A stretch of 64,000 bases of DNA from Aliivibrio finisterrensis. GTDB taxonomy: Bacteria > Pseudomonadota > Gammaproteobacteria > Enterobacterales > Vibrionaceae. Positions 17,572 through 26,144 of the stretch are shown here, one piece after another. Within the stretch, counting starts at the first letter, position 1, and every line of letters begins with the position of its first letter. Both the position numbers and the translations under genes were made by a program. The stretch lies in NCBI RefSeq assembly GCF_008933155.1, contig NZ_WBVP01000010.1:78673-142672 (forward strand). Direction: 5' to 3'. A model generated the notes under the pieces. It worked only from the letters and a program-made list of their open reading frames with translations, was not told where the DNA came from and searched no databases.

Positions 17572-18447
17572 ATGATTCGTTTATTCATACTTTGTTTCTC
17601 TCTATTTTCAGGTAGTTTTGCATTTGCAGAAGATCCTCAATCTATCGATAATTTACAACAATTTACTAGCTTAATCCGTTGGAGTGGCGTTGTTTTCTCC
17701 TTCTTTATTATTGTAGGCGCATGGCTATTTCTACGCTTTATTCAGTCCATTGTTGATGGCGTAAGTAGTCAATTTGCACAACGTCGTATGTTAATGCAAA
17801 AGTTGCAATCCTTCTTTCAATTTTTCATTTATATGTCGACAGCTGTTGCCGTATTCATGCTCAGTTTCAGAGTTGATGAGCGTGTACTCGCTCTGATCGG
17901 TGGTACGATCGCAGTTTCTGTTGGTTTTGCATTAAAAGATCTTACCGCCTCATTTATCGCGGGTTTGACCGTCATGATCGACCGACCATTCCAAGTTGGA
18001 GATCGAGTAACGTTTGAAGGGCATTATGGGGATATCATTGCCATTGGTTTACGCTCGGTACGAATGCAAACTCTTAATGATGATATTATTACGATACCTA
18101 ACAATAAATTTTTAAATGACGTAGTGGTGAGTGGAAACTATGGCGGACTTGATATGCAGGTTGTTATTCCTTTTTATATAGGAATGGACCAAGACATTAA
18201 TAAAGCTCGTGATATTATCCAAGAAGCGGCATCTTCAAGTCGTTATATCCACTTACCAAAGCCTGTAGTAGTTCTAGTTAAACAAACGATAACCGATAAC
18301 TATCTAGCTATACAATTAACCTGTAAAGCCTATGTCGTGGATATTAAATTCGAAAAATTATTTGAAACTGATATTACATTGCGAGTAATGCAGGAATTTA
18401 GAAAAGATGCTATTACTCCTCCAACCATTGCTATACAAAGTAAATAA
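17572..18447 (+). CDS. MscS-family mechanosensitive channel
   Basis: 291 residues with a cleavable signal (RLFILCFSLFSGSFAFAED). Three membrane helices follow; the third, pore-lining one is GGTIAVSVGFALKDLTASFI. The MscS beta domain has DRPFQVGDRVTFEG and TIPNNKFLND, and the alpha/beta C-terminal domain is complete. MscS channels release osmolytes when membrane tension rises. It is translationally linked to the ATPase-like gene upstream, which may set its gating or its activity (inference). The usual KefA-type periplasmic extension is absent. Confidence 0.93.
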   Translation: MIRLFILCFSLFSGSFAFAEDPQSIDNLQQFTSLIRWSGVVFSFFIIVGAWLFLRFIQSIVDGVSSQFAQRRMLMQKLQSFFQFFIYMSTAVAVFMLSFRVDERVLALIGGTIAVSVGFALKDLTASFIAGLTVMIDRPFQVGDRVTFEGHYGDIIAIGLRSVRMQTLNDDIITIPNNKFLNDVVVSGNYGGLDMQVVIPFYIGMDQDINKARDIIQEAASSSRYIHLPKPVVVLVKQTITDNYLAIQLTCKAYVVDIKFEKLFETDITLRVMQEFRKDAITPPTIAIQSK

Positions 18448-18466
18448 ATCTTCTTTTTCTTACTGA

Positions 18467-18503
18467 CAAAAAATAGGTAGAGAACTGCTCTCTACCTATT
18501 TAG
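18467..18503. terminator. bidirectional terminator between MscS and the 2OG oxygenase
   Basis: AAATAGGTAGAGA-ACTGC-TCTCTACCTATTT at 18471-18501. The A run on its left gives a T run on the minus strand, so it serves the minus-strand gene best. Confidence 0.88.
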
Positions 18504-18510
18504 ATCTACT

Positions 18511-19350
18511 TTAAATCACACCTAACTCGCGTAGACGTTCCATTAAGTAACTATTCGCAGTATGACGATCAGACAATACAACTTCAGGTTTTGGATGTAA
18601 AAACAACGGTAATGAGATACGAGATTTCGTTTTATCTGCACCTTCTGGGTTAATCACTCGGTGCGTTGTTGATGGGTAATAACCCCCTGACGCTTCTTGC
18701 AACATATCACCAATATTAATGATTAGGTGACCAAAATCACAAGGTACATCTAACCAATCACCTTCTTTAGTCTTAACTTGTAAACCCGGCTCATTCGCGG
18801 CAGGAAGCACGGTTAATAAGTTAATGTCTTCATGTGCACCAGCTCGGATAGCACCAAGCTCCTCATCGCCTTCTAACGGTGGGTAATGCAGAACACGAAG
18901 CAATGTCTTATCACTTTGCTCTACCATGCTAGACAGTGATTGAGAGTACAGTGCAGAAACATCTTCCGGAGAGTGTACTTCAACCCAAGATAATAACTCA
19001 CTAGCAAGTACATTAGCGTTATCGTAATACTCTTGAATTTGAGCTTTCAATTGAGCAGGACATTGGCCTGTTGGGTAATAATGATAGTACTCTTTAATGT
19101 CTTTTTTAGTATGCCCTTTTGCGACTTCTGATACCGATGCAGGGAAAAAGCCATCTTGAGTGTCTACATTAAACTGGAAGTTTTCTTTTTCTTCGCTGTT
19201 AAAGAATGCATACCAATTGTCGTAGATACTTTGTACAAGCTCTTGTTGAATCGGATGATTTTTTAACACGCCAAATCCTGTTTCACGCAGTGATTTAACA
19301 AACTGCTCCGCTGCATTCTCAGCAGTGTAATCAATTGCTTCTAATTTCAT
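18511..19350 (-). CDS. 2-oxoglutarate/Fe(II)-dependent dioxygenase, isopenicillin-N-synthase-like
   Basis: 279 residues. The N-terminal segment has GFGVLKNHPI, typical of the family. The 2-His-1-Asp iron site is visible as AGAHEDINLLT (His and Asp) and STTHRVINP (second His), and the co-substrate Arg lies in KSRISLPLFLHP. The family hydroxylates or cyclises small substrates using O2 and 2OG; the substrate cannot be told from the sequence. Single gene on the minus strand with no biosynthetic neighbours, so a catabolic or housekeeping role is more likely than antibiotic synthesis. Confidence 0.88.
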   Translation of the reverse strand: MKLEAIDYTAENAAEQFVKSLRETGFGVLKNHPIQQELVQSIYDNWYAFFNSEEKENFQFNVDTQDGFFPASVSEVAKGHTKKDIKEYYHYYPTGQCPAQLKAQIQEYYDNANVLASELLSWVEVHSPEDVSALYSQSLSSMVEQSDKTLLRVLHYPPLEGDEELGAIRAGAHEDINLLTVLPAANEPGLQVKTKEGDWLDVPCDFGHLIINIGDMLQEASGGYYPSTTHRVINPEGADKTKSRISLPLFLHPKPEVVLSDRHTANSYLMERLRELGVI

Positions 19351-19540
19351 AATTATTATCTTATCGTTGGCTGACTGGTTTTTATAATGTGTTTTTATAA
19401 TGTACTGTTAAATTGTATTAAGATGAGCAGAGAGCCTCAAGCGCTAATGTCTAAAAACAGACAACAATTCGTTTACACATAGAAACACAACTATTCCATG
19501 CAACAACAATAAAGAGAAAAAGAAGAATATTTATGGTGGG

Positions 19541-19578
19541 ATATTACCCAGCTATCGATTTAACAATAGCGGGTAATT
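19541..19578. other. hairpin of uncertain role
   Basis: ATTACCCAGCTAT and ATAGCGGGTAAT can pair with one bulged base, followed on the plus strand by TTTTT. No plus-strand gene precedes it, and on the minus strand there is no T run, so I leave the role open. Confidence 0.4.
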
Positions 19579-19600
19579 TTTAAATTTCGTTAGCGCTGGG

Positions 19601-19900
19601 TTACCTTGGTAGTGGCTCTAAAATTCCATTTCTAACTAAGCCACGGCGAACGTTTTTGCACAGTTTAGCGAACTTGTCGATCTCAGAGAAATTGGGCGTT
19701 TCACCGCGCTCAATATAAGATTCCCAATACAATAATTCACTTTCAACTAGCTCTATCAATTTACGTGGGCAACCAACACAGGTATCACCGCATATCTGAG
19801 CTTCAGGCGCATCAAATGGAAAGTCAGCTTTTACTAATTCAATGATATTTAGCATCGCAGTTTTACGATCAGGCTTTTGTGTTTTTGGTTTATTGGTCAT
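19601..19900 (-). CDS. conserved hypothetical protein with CxxxCxxC motif
   Basis: 99 residues; no function recognised. It contains CGDTCVGCPRKLIELVESEL at about 37-56, a possible metal or Fe-S ligand cluster, and is otherwise helical. Its ATG overlaps the stop of ycgN (TAATG), so it is translationally coupled to that other Cys-rich protein, which suggests a shared job. A second Cys-cluster gene lies 600 bp upstream on the other strand. Confidence 0.7.
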   Translation of the reverse strand: MTNKPKTQKPDRKTAMLNIIELVKADFPFDAPEAQICGDTCVGCPRKLIELVESELLYWESYIERGETPNFSEIDKFAKLCKNVRRGLVRNGILEPLPR

Positions 19901-20340
19901 TAGCTTCTATGAGGGTGGTTTGTAATGTGGTCTTCCCAGTTTTTCACATCAATCGCATAAACAACCTTGTTTCTTACGCTTTCGCCAGCAGCATGCATTG
20001 CTGATTTAGACCCAGTGAGCAACGGGTGCCACTTAGGAAGTGTATTTCCTTCAGCCAATAGACGGTATGCACACGTCACTGGTAACCAGTTAAATTCAGC
20101 GATATTTTCACGGCTTAGTTTTAGGCAGTTTTCACCTGAAGTAAAACGCTTAGCGTAATCTTTACATGAACACGTTTTGCTGTTTAACCAGCTACATGCC
20201 ACGTTAGTGTAGTAAACTTCGTCTGTATCTTCATCCATTAACTTGTGTAAACAGCACTTACCACAGCCGTCACAAAGAGATTCCCACTCTTGCTCTGTCA
20301 TTTCTTCTAATTTTTTTTGTTGCCAAAATTGCTCTGTCAT
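19900..20340 (-). CDS. ycgN: YcgN family cysteine-cluster protein (UPF0260)
   Basis: 146 residues (E. coli YcgN about 153). Key blocks: [20 protein letters not shown], then [30 protein letters not shown] and [12 protein letters not shown]. The CxxCxxCC pattern is shared with the YkgJ family and probably binds zinc or an Fe-S cluster. Function is unknown. First gene of a two-gene unit with the 99-residue protein downstream. Confidence 0.9.
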   Translation of the reverse strand: MTEQFWQQKKLEEMTEQEWESLCDGCGKCCLHKLMDEDTDEVYYTNVACSWLNSKTCSCKDYAKRFTSGENCLKLSRENIAEFNWLPVTCAYRLLAEGNTLPKWHPLLTGSKSAMHAAGESVRNKVVYAIDVKNWEDHITNHPHRS

Positions 20341-20501
20341 TGCTTTACACTCGTTATGGGAAGAGGCGGTTTTATACCCATCTTGAGCTAAAAGTGCAAG
20401 TGGTTTACAGATCAGTAAAGAGATAATCCTGAGTTGTTTTGACCTGAAAGGGGAAGAGTGCTATTTTGCGCATCCTTTAATTGATGCAATGAGATAGTGT
20501 T

Positions 20502-20753
20502 ATGGACTGTAGATTATATTGCGGTGCTTGCTGTATAGCCCCAAGTATTACGTCATTTATTCCTGGAATGCCAAATGGAAAGCCTGCTGGAGTACGCTGC
20601 GTGCAATTAAACGATGAGAATCTATGTGATTTGTTTGGTAAGGCTCAACGTCCGCAGGTATGTCATCAATTTAAAGCTTGCCCTAATGTATGTGGGACAA
20701 CCCCAGAACAAGCCATTAAAATCATCACTGAACTTGAGTCAATGACGCTATAA
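20502..20753 (+). CDS. YkgJ-family small cysteine-cluster protein
   Basis: 83 residues beginning MDCRLYCGACCIAPSI, with further Cys at RCVQL, NLCDLF, VCHQF and CPNVCG: nine or more cysteines in all. This is the CxxCC cluster of the YkgJ superfamily, to which YcgN also belongs. It diverges from ycgN across 161 bp and may share its regulation. The biochemical role is unknown. Confidence 0.85.
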   Translation: MDCRLYCGACCIAPSITSFIPGMPNGKPAGVRCVQLNDENLCDLFGKAQRPQVCHQFKACPNVCGTTPEQAIKIITELESMTL

Positions 20754-20773
20754 TTTTTTACAGAAACATTCGA

Positions 20774-21004
20774 TTACGATAAGACGCGAATTACGTTTTG
20801 TACTTGCTCTGCTGTTTCAATGCCGTGGTTTGTTAAATAACCACCATCATTCTGTGTTACCAATCCTTTATTGAATAGACGCTTCATTGCTTCGATGGCT
20901 TCGGGTGCTGCGTCAGAATGTACTTTTAAACCCGCTTGAGTGCTTTCTAGTGGGAATTGCTTGAGAAGGTTCATTTCTTCAACGATGTCTTTATTGAATG
21001 GCAT
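20774..21004 (-). CDS. TIGR02647-type small conserved protein
   Basis: 76 residues: MPFNKDIVEEMNLLKQFPLE, then a small winged-helix-like region ending TNHGIETAEQVQNVIRVLS. This matches the short gamma-proteobacterial family known as TIGR02647, described only as putative DNA-binding. Stand-alone gene with AGAGAG upstream. Confidence 0.75.
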   Translation of the reverse strand: MPFNKDIVEEMNLLKQFPLESTQAGLKVHSDAAPEAIEAMKRLFNKGLVTQNDGGYLTNHGIETAEQVQNVIRVLS

Positions 21005-21082
21005 AATATATCTCTCTTATTTATTAACTGAATTCAGCATAGACTGTCTTTGAAATATTAAAACAGAGCTAGATCACACCTA

Positions 21083-21124
21083 TAAAAAATCCCCATAGGA
21101 TTACTCTCTATGAGGATGTTTTTT
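21083..21124 (-). terminator. terminator of the Tim44-like gene
   Basis: On the minus strand: ATCCTCATAG, nine-base loop, CTATGGGGAT, then a T run. It lies about 30 bp after the Tim44-like stop. Confidence 0.85.
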
Positions 21125-21150
21125 AATCAGATTATTATGTATTTAGACAG

Positions 21151-22050
21151 TTAAGCTTGAATACCAATAATTAACCACGGTGCATTTGGTTGCGTAAGAT
21201 CACGCTCCAAGTGCCAAATATCAGTAATGTCTTCTTCAACACCTTCAACCGAATCACGGTAGCGACCAGAAAACTGCAAACTAAGCTGGGCGCGGTTTGC
21301 ATCATGATCAGCACGAACGACTTCAGCATCAACAAACATTACATCTGTATGTTGCTCACCTTCTAGATTTGCACGTTCTTGTACTAAATCATTATATAGG
21401 CTGATTGATACGTACTCTTGAATCGTTTCTAGTTGGTTGTGGTTCCAAGCACCTTGTAGAATACGGTAATGCTCACGTGAACCATTAATGAATCCTGCCA
21501 CATCAAAACCCGGTGGGTAGTTATGCGGGATCTCATCAGCTGCAGGTGCACCAAAACCGCCTGTTGCTTGTGGCTGTGGCTGCGCTTGCTCTCCTTGGAA
21601 GTATTGCTGGTTATCACGGAAGCTTGGCTGTTCGTTATTCGACGCTTGTGGGCTTGCGTATGCCGTCCCTTGCCTCTGATTTATGCTGCTTGCCTTTGAT
21701 GCCATAAACATACGGAATAGCTTAAATAGCATAAATGCCACACCAGCAATAATAAGGATATCCATGAACTGAATACCTTCAAAACCGCCACCAGCAAAGA
21801 TTGATGCTAAAAGACCGCCCATAAGAAGACCACCAAGCAAACCACCCATTAGGCCCTTTTTACTTGATGCGCCTTTTGCTGTGTCTTGTTTACCAATGGT
21901 ATTGGTATTTTGTTGTTTTTGTTTTGGCGCTGGTGCTGTTTTAAAGCTTTTGCCAAATGATTTACCACCACCAAATTTCTTTGCTTCTGCATGAGGAGCA
22001 GAAAGTACAAAAACAAACATTAGGGCAGCAATAGATAAAAGACGTTTCAT
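21151..22050 (-). CDS. Tim44-domain membrane protein
   Basis: 299 residues from ATG 22050, preceded by AAGGAACAGG; the longer frame adds 17 residues with no ribosome site. Signal peptide KRLLSIAALMFVFVLSAPHA, a Gly/Lys-rich stretch (FGGGKSFGKSFK), then a Gly-rich hydrophobic segment GLMGGLLGGLLMGGLLASIF and a second helix (FMDILIIAGVAFMLFKLFRMF). The C-terminal ~120 residues match the Tim44-like/MRPL45 fold (VMFVDAEVVRADHDANRAQ, DIWHLERDL). Bacterial members are of unknown function. Confidence 0.88.
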   Translation of the reverse strand: MKRLLSIAALMFVFVLSAPHAEAKKFGGGKSFGKSFKTAPAPKQKQQNTNTIGKQDTAKGASSKKGLMGGLLGGLLMGGLLASIFAGGGFEGIQFMDILIIAGVAFMLFKLFRMFMASKASSINQRQGTAYASPQASNNEQPSFRDNQQYFQGEQAQPQPQATGGFGAPAADEIPHNYPPGFDVAGFINGSREHYRILQGAWNHNQLETIQEYVSISLYNDLVQERANLEGEQHTDVMFVDAEVVRADHDANRAQLSLQFSGRYRDSVEGVEEDITDIWHLERDLTQPNAPWLIIGIQA

Positions 22051-22273
22051 TGCCTGTTCCTTTACTGTATTAAAATAATATGAACTGATAATAGCCTGCA
22101 TCGCTTCATATTGGGAGTATTAAAACGCACGACTGTGTTTCAGAGTGTTAAAAACGCCTCTTTTATTCTCAACATTGTGCTTTGCGCCCTAATTGACAAA
22201 ACTCTTACTTGAAGAATAATGGGATGCAATTAAAATTAAGAACAATGTTCACAATTTTTTAAATCAGGCTTAT

Positions 22274-22873
22274 ATGGCGCGCAGAAACGACCATACTCAT
22301 CAAGAAATACGTGATATGGCATTAAATAATGTGAAGGTATTTCTCAACGAGCATAGTCATCACGAACTCAGCTTAAGAAAGCTAGCAAAAAGCATTGGCT
22401 ATGTACCCAGTACATTGGTCAATATTTTTGGTAGCTATAATTTGTTGTTACTGCGCTCTATCGCTCAAACGTTAGATGAACTAATGCAGCAAGTAAATCA
22501 AGGGTTGGACAATAGCACGACACCAGAAGAAGCACTTAAAGCCATCGCCTATTGCTATTATGACTTCGCGCAACGGCATCCTAATCGCTGGAAATTAGTG
22601 TTCCAACACAACATGAATGGTGAGGCCTTACCTGATTGGCAAGAGAACCGCATTAGTCAAATGATGGGTGTGCTTGAAGAAATAATTAAAACCATTAACT
22701 CACATAAAAGCGACTCTGACGTAGAAAAAAGCAGTCGTGTTATTTGGGCTAGTGTCCATGGTATTACGTTATTAAGTCTGGATGATTTGTTATTTTCATC
22801 AACACCTATTGATGGTCATCTCCTCATTGATAATCTACTATTGAACTATATCAACCAATGGAAGCAGCACTAG
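22274..22873 (+). CDS. TetR-family transcriptional regulator
   Basis: 199 residues with an N-terminal helix-turn-helix (LSLRKLAKSIGYVPSTLVNIFGS at about 37-59) of TetR type and a C-terminal ligand domain (FAQRHPNRWKLVFQHN). It lies 22 bp before the MFS-acyltransferase gene in the same direction, so it probably controls its own operon, perhaps in response to a lipid; the ligand is inference. Confidence 0.88.
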   Translation: MARRNDHTHQEIRDMALNNVKVFLNEHSHHELSLRKLAKSIGYVPSTLVNIFGSYNLLLLRSIAQTLDELMQQVNQGLDNSTTPEEALKAIAYCYYDFAQRHPNRWKLVFQHNMNGEALPDWQENRISQMMGVLEEIIKTINSHKSDSDVEKSSRVIWASVHGITLLSLDDLLFSSTPIDGHLLIDNLLLNYINQWKQH

Positions 22874-22895
22874 CTTTGTAATTAAAGGATTATTC

Positions 22896-24764
22896 ATGGC
22901 AAAGCAAGCCAAGCTATTAACCCAACGTCGTTTTCTGCCTTACTTTTTAACTCAATCTTTAGGTGCATTTAACGACAACATTTATAAAAACACACTGCTA
23001 CTTTTTGTTGCCTTTGCCAGTGTGGATAGCTTGCCTATTTCATCTAATTTATTTATTAACCTTGCTGCTGGTTTATTTATTCTTCCTTTCTTTCTTTTCT
23101 CAGCTCCTGCTGGCGTTTTGGCTGATAAATATGAAAAATCAGCCTTTATTCGCAAAGTAAAACTTGTTGAAATCGTGATCATGCTCTTTGGCGCGATGGC
23201 CTTTATTCTTAAAGATTACACTTTATTATTAATTCTTCTTTTTTTGATGGGTACACAATCGGCTTTTTTTGGTCCGGTCAAATACGCTCTGCTTCCTCAG
23301 CAATTAAAAAAAGAAGAGTTAGTAACGGGTAATGCCTTAGTTGAGACAGGAACTTTCCTTGCTATTTTATTCGGAACCATTGGTGCAGGTTTCATTGCTT
23401 CACAAGATAATGCGGAGTACATTGCAGCGGGTGCGGTTGTTCTTTTTGCCGTGCTTGGTTATCTTTCAAGCCGCCATATTCCTCACACAAAAGCCATTGC
23501 TCCTAATTTGGTTTTTAAATGGCAGCCTATCCAACAAACAAAACAGACGCTTAATATTGCCAAAGAAGATCCCTCGGTATTTTTAGCTATCATGGGGATC
23601 AGTTGGTTCTGGTTTTTAGGCGCAAGTTATTTAACTCAGTTCCCAAATTATAGTCATCTACACCTTAACGATAATGCCATTACTGTAACGGTATTATTAG
23701 CTTTATTTTCTATTGGTATTGCAATAGGCTCTCTGGCTTGTGATATGTTGTCTAAACACAGAGTTGAAATTGGAATTATCCCATTAGGCTGCTTAGGCAT
23801 CTCTCTATTTGGGATGAATCTTTATCTTTCAACACCAAGCTCATCGATTGACGCCACTGGCTTTATAGCTACACTTTTAAGCCCAGAATTTCTGCCTGTT
23901 TTTATTAATCTGTTATTTTTAGGCATTTGTGGCGGACTTTATATCGTTCCTTTGTATACTTTAATCCAACAACGACCAAAGCCAGAACACCGCTCCCAAA
24001 TCATTGCAGCCAATAACATCTACAATGCGCTATTTATGGTCGCTAGTGCCATTTTAGGCATTGTGTGTTTATCTGTTCTTGAATTATCTATTCCTCAGTT
24101 CTTTGCCCTTCTCGCTATTATGAATGGCGTTGTTGCCTTATTTTTACTCTGTAAAGTTCCTGTTTTTGTGATCCGATTTTTATTGTGGATAATAACTCAC
24201 ACTTTATACCGCGTTAAACATAAAAACTTACATCATCTTCCTGAAGAAGGTGGCGCTTTACTGGTTTGTAATCATATTACTTATATGGATGCCTTTATTC
24301 TAAGTGGTGCGTGTCCACGCCCCATTCGCTTTGTTATGGAAGAGGAGTACGCTGAACTGCCTTTAGTTAAATACTTCTTTCGCTTAACCAAGGTAATTCC
24401 CATTAATGCCACAAAGAGCAGCTCTATTCGTCGTGCTTTTTTAGAGGTTGAAGCGGCGTTATCTAACGGTGAAATCGTCTTGATTTTCCCAGAAGGGGTA
24501 TTAACTCACGATGGTGACGTGGGGTCATTTTTACGAGGAATAGACATCATCCTGAAACGCTCACCCGTACCTGTAATTCCAATGGCGCTGCGTGGTTTAT
24601 GGGGCAGTTTCTTTAGTCGTCATGGTGGGAAAGCGATATTAAAACGACCAAGCCGCTGTTGGTCAAAAATAGAAGTGGTAGCCGGAGAGCCCGTACCACC
24701 ACATCTAGCAACATCAAGCGTAATGCGTGAAAAAGTAATTCAATTACGCGGTGATTGGCAGTGA
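22896..24764 (+). CDS. LplT-like MFS transporter fused to a PlsC-type acyltransferase
   Basis: 622 residues. Residues 1-420 are a 12-helix major-facilitator domain of the lysophospholipid-flippase type (LTQSLGAFNDNIYKNTLLLF, FGPVKYALLPQ). Residues 440-620 are a glycerolipid acyltransferase with the HX4D motif (CNHITYMDAF) and a PEG block (LIFPEGVLTHDG). In enterobacteria LplT and Aas share this work as separate proteins: flipping lysophospholipid inward, then re-acylating it. In some bacteria an acyl-ACP synthetase domain is also fused; it is missing here. The 3' end overlaps convergent menE by 21 bp. Confidence 0.92.
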   Translation: MAKQAKLLTQRRFLPYFLTQSLGAFNDNIYKNTLLLFVAFASVDSLPISSNLFINLAAGLFILPFFLFSAPAGVLADKYEKSAFIRKVKLVEIVIMLFGAMAFILKDYTLLLILLFLMGTQSAFFGPVKYALLPQQLKKEELVTGNALVETGTFLAILFGTIGAGFIASQDNAEYIAAGAVVLFAVLGYLSSRHIPHTKAIAPNLVFKWQPIQQTKQTLNIAKEDPSVFLAIMGISWFWFLGASYLTQFPNYSHLHLNDNAITVTVLLALFSIGIAIGSLACDMLSKHRVEIGIIPLGCLGISLFGMNLYLSTPSSSIDATGFIATLLSPEFLPVFINLLFLGICGGLYIVPLYTLIQQRPKPEHRSQIIAANNIYNALFMVASAILGIVCLSVLELSIPQFFALLAIMNGVVALFLLCKVPVFVIRFLLWIITHTLYRVKHKNLHHLPEEGGALLVCNHITYMDAFILSGACPRPIRFVMEEEYAELPLVKYFFRLTKVIPINATKSSSIRRAFLEVEAALSNGEIVLIFPEGVLTHDGDVGSFLRGIDIILKRSPVPVIPMALRGLWGSFFSRHGGKAILKRPSRCWSKIEVVAGEPVPPHLATSSVMREKVIQLRGDWQ

Positions 24765-26144
24765 GTTAACCCACTCTTTTACTTGTGGACGTGAAATTTT
24801 AAGGCCTGTTCCAAATAAGTGTTCAGGCATAGTTTCATAGCGAATTGGACATTCAAACTGAGTTAACTTCTCTTTTAAGAAAGAATGCAGCTCGTCATGG
24901 CTAATCGGTTGTGTCATTTTAATAACGGCAACAGGACGTTGTCCAAATTCGTCATCTGCCACATCAACAACAATCGCTTGCTCTATTTCGTTATGCGTTA
25001 GCAAAGCGAGCTCTATCTTTTCTGGATGAATATTCTCGCCGCCGGAAATGAACATATTGTCAGCTCGGCCTTGAATATGCAGCTCTGCGCCCATCACATA
25101 ACCAAGATCGCTAGTTTGATACCAACCCTCTTCGTTAGTGATATTCATAATGCCAGATGAACGATAATAACCTAGCGCTAAGCACTCACCACGAACAAGA
25201 ACTTCACCTTTTTCAATACGTAATTCACGATAATGAAGTACATTACCCACACCCGGCTCTCCATCTGCCAGTTTTGCGGTTACCGTAGAAGCCATTTCTG
25301 TCATGCCATAACCTAACCAACACTCAATGCCATTTTCTCTTGCGGCATCAGTTAATTCAGTCGGTATAACAGCACCGCCAAGTAACACGCGTTTTAACGC
25401 CAGACGAGAGACATCACCACAGTCTAAAATTCGCTGCAGCTGAGTAGGAACCAATGAGGCATGAGTAACACCACATAAGTCATTTAACAAACCATCTTCG
25501 GTTGGCATCACAATGGTTGCGCCCGTTAATAACCAACGCCATACAATCGCTAGTCCCGAAACATGGAATAAAGGCAAAGATAATAGCCACGAATCACAAT
25601 TATCAAACTCCATCGTGCTAAGTAAGCCAGCAGCTGAGTACAAATGGTTATTTATGCTGTGTGCAACCGCCTTTGGTAACCCTGTTGATCCAGAGGTAAA
25701 GGTCAAGGTCGCTAATCTATTTGGTTGCCATGTCGCAGCAATCACACTGTAGTCAGCGTTGATTAATTGCAGATGATGCCAAGTGCCTGAAATGCTCTCT
25801 TGCCCTTCACCAAACCATATATGTTGAGCAGAAATACTCGTCACTAACTGATGAAGTTGAGCTTTCGGTGTTTTTGGATTAATTGCTGAAAAGCGAGCAC
25901 CAATACGAATACTGGCTAATTGCAGCCAAATGAGATCAACACCACTTTTTGCGACCCCAACAACTACATCATCACGTTTGACGCCTTGTTGAATAAGACC
26001 ATTGGCGTATCGATTCACTTGAATTGATACTTCAGCCCAAGTCCACACTTTGTTGCCATCACGAAGCGCGATTTCCACTTCTCGCTCTTCACTCCATTTT
26101 GCCCAAGGCCAAGTAGTAAAAAGCGGTGAGATTAATTTTCCCAT
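24744..26144 (-). CDS. menE: o-succinylbenzoate-CoA ligase
   Basis: 466 residues, an ANL-superfamily enzyme that activates o-succinylbenzoate to its CoA thioester in menaquinone synthesis. The adenylation motif LTFTSGSTGLPKAV is at about 147-160, GYGMTEMAS follows in the middle, and YQTSDLGYV, GRADNMFISGGENIHPE and the C-terminal catalytic-Lys region are present. Last gene of the men operon, overlapping menC by 13 bp. Its own 3' end overlaps the convergent MFS-acyltransferase gene. Confidence 0.95.
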   Translation of the reverse strand: MGKLISPLFTTWPWAKWSEEREVEIALRDGNKVWTWAEVSIQVNRYANGLIQQGVKRDDVVVGVAKSGVDLIWLQLASIRIGARFSAINPKTPKAQLHQLVTSISAQHIWFGEGQESISGTWHHLQLINADYSVIAATWQPNRLATLTFTSGSTGLPKAVAHSINNHLYSAAGLLSTMEFDNCDSWLLSLPLFHVSGLAIVWRWLLTGATIVMPTEDGLLNDLCGVTHASLVPTQLQRILDCGDVSRLALKRVLLGGAVIPTELTDAARENGIECWLGYGMTEMASTVTAKLADGEPGVGNVLHYRELRIEKGEVLVRGECLALGYYRSSGIMNITNEEGWYQTSDLGYVMGAELHIQGRADNMFISGGENIHPEKIELALLTHNEIEQAIVVDVADDEFGQRPVAVIKMTQPISHDELHSFLKEKLTQFECPIRYETMPEHLFGTGLKISRPQVKEWVNSLPITA

